Below, in pieces: positions 41,736 to 42,002 of a DNA stretch of 42,002 nt. The stretch covers positions 1 to 42,002 of the forward strand of contig NZ_NOIT01000022.1 of the NCBI RefSeq assembly GCF_004136555.1, given 5' to 3'. Numbering within the stretch: the first letter of the stretch is position 1; each line of letters begins with the position of its first letter. Under the pieces are notes generated by a model. It did no database searches, was not told where the DNA came from, and worked only from the letters and a program-made list of their open reading frames with translations. A program made the translations under genes and the position numbers. The stretch is from Kocuria carniphila (GTDB taxonomy: Bacteria; Actinomycetota; Actinomycetes; Actinomycetales; Micrococcaceae).

Positions 41736-42002
41736 GTAAAAACCGTGACTCCATGGTGGCCCATTGTCAATAGTGATTTGCCCTGACTCTCAAATCTTCG
41801 CATCCCAACACCACAAAGGGACCCTGGAACCTTCAAGTTCCAAGAACTTACCATCACCCATCTAAAGTCTCATCTGTCGACGATGACTCGACTCAGGGCA
41901 AAGGCGGACTCGGATTGGGTTAACCGGCCCTTCACAGATGAGCATGGGTAGCCGGGTGCGTGGGGGCGTTTCGGAGCGCGTGTTGTGGGGTCTGGGTAGA
42001 GG
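41736..42002. other. Non-coding end of window
   Basis: No credible gene is seen in the last 267 bases. The part next to the DJ-1-like gene is relatively AT-rich. It holds a TTGACA on the minus strand (41770-41765) and a small TGGAAC/GTTCCA inverted repeat (41825-41842). A matching -10 for the TTGACA is not clear. Confidence 0.5.

Noticed and set aside
41765-41770. Perfect TTGACA on the minus strand before the DJ-1-like gene
   Set aside because: No acceptable -10 lies 16-18 bases downstream, so it was not called a promoter.

Overview
The window is high-GC, gene-dense actinobacterial DNA, most likely Micrococcales/Micrococcaceae. The pointers are paired guaB and guaB3 genes followed by SURF1, a DUF3817 protein and guaA; the block FmdB / 5-formyl-THF cyclo-ligase / galU / RimJ-type acetyltransferase; frequent GTG starts; and several starts placed directly behind a -10 box, as in leaderless mRNAs. 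The genus cannot be fixed from the sequence alone. No rRNA, tRNA, CRISPR array, transposase or phage gene was seen.

Layout. 1-1146: 3' end of an OafA-like membrane O-acyltransferase with a C-terminal SGNH domain. 1232-7232: purine/respiration block (guaB, guaB3, SURF1, DUF3817, guaA). 7329-11530: a DUF4011-helicase-Vsr-like protein whose ATPase motifs have decayed, and a small hypothetical protein. 11569-13419 (minus): CpaB-like SAF protein, FmdB zinc ribbon, 5-FCL. 13564-17997 (plus): galU, RimJ-like acetyltransferase, an envelope protein and a CYTH-CHAD protein. 18138-20852 (minus): TetR-MFS-VOC operon with two tandem operator-like palindromes over its promoter. 21165-23406: ferredoxin reductase plus acyl desaturase. 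23463-27119: GT4-GT2-WcbI surface-glycan cassette and a DUF3253 protein. 27272-32748 (minus): a Pls/PosA-type single-module NRPS translationally coupled to a membrane acyltransferase-like protein. 33294-38470: AI-2E family permease, pyroglutamyl peptidase (minus), and an overlapping cstA / CC-star / ArsA-type ATPase operon. 38507-41735 (minus): small protein, lipoprotein sugar dehydrogenase, frameshifted DUF899 gene, DUF2200 protein and DJ-1/PfpI protein.

How genes work together. GuaB and GuaA make GMP from IMP. The reductase feeds electrons to the desaturase. The two glycosyltransferases and WcbI look like a surface-polymer decoration unit. The outstanding item is the Pls/PosA synthetase. 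Its adenylation-domain pocket reads close to the known lysine code, and it has the A-T-membrane layout with three tandem C-terminal modules, so it probably makes an epsilon-poly-lysine-like homopolymer. The overlapping membrane acyltransferase-like gene may modify or handle that product. Translational overlaps are common, and convergent gene pairs are separated by long, nearly perfect hairpins.
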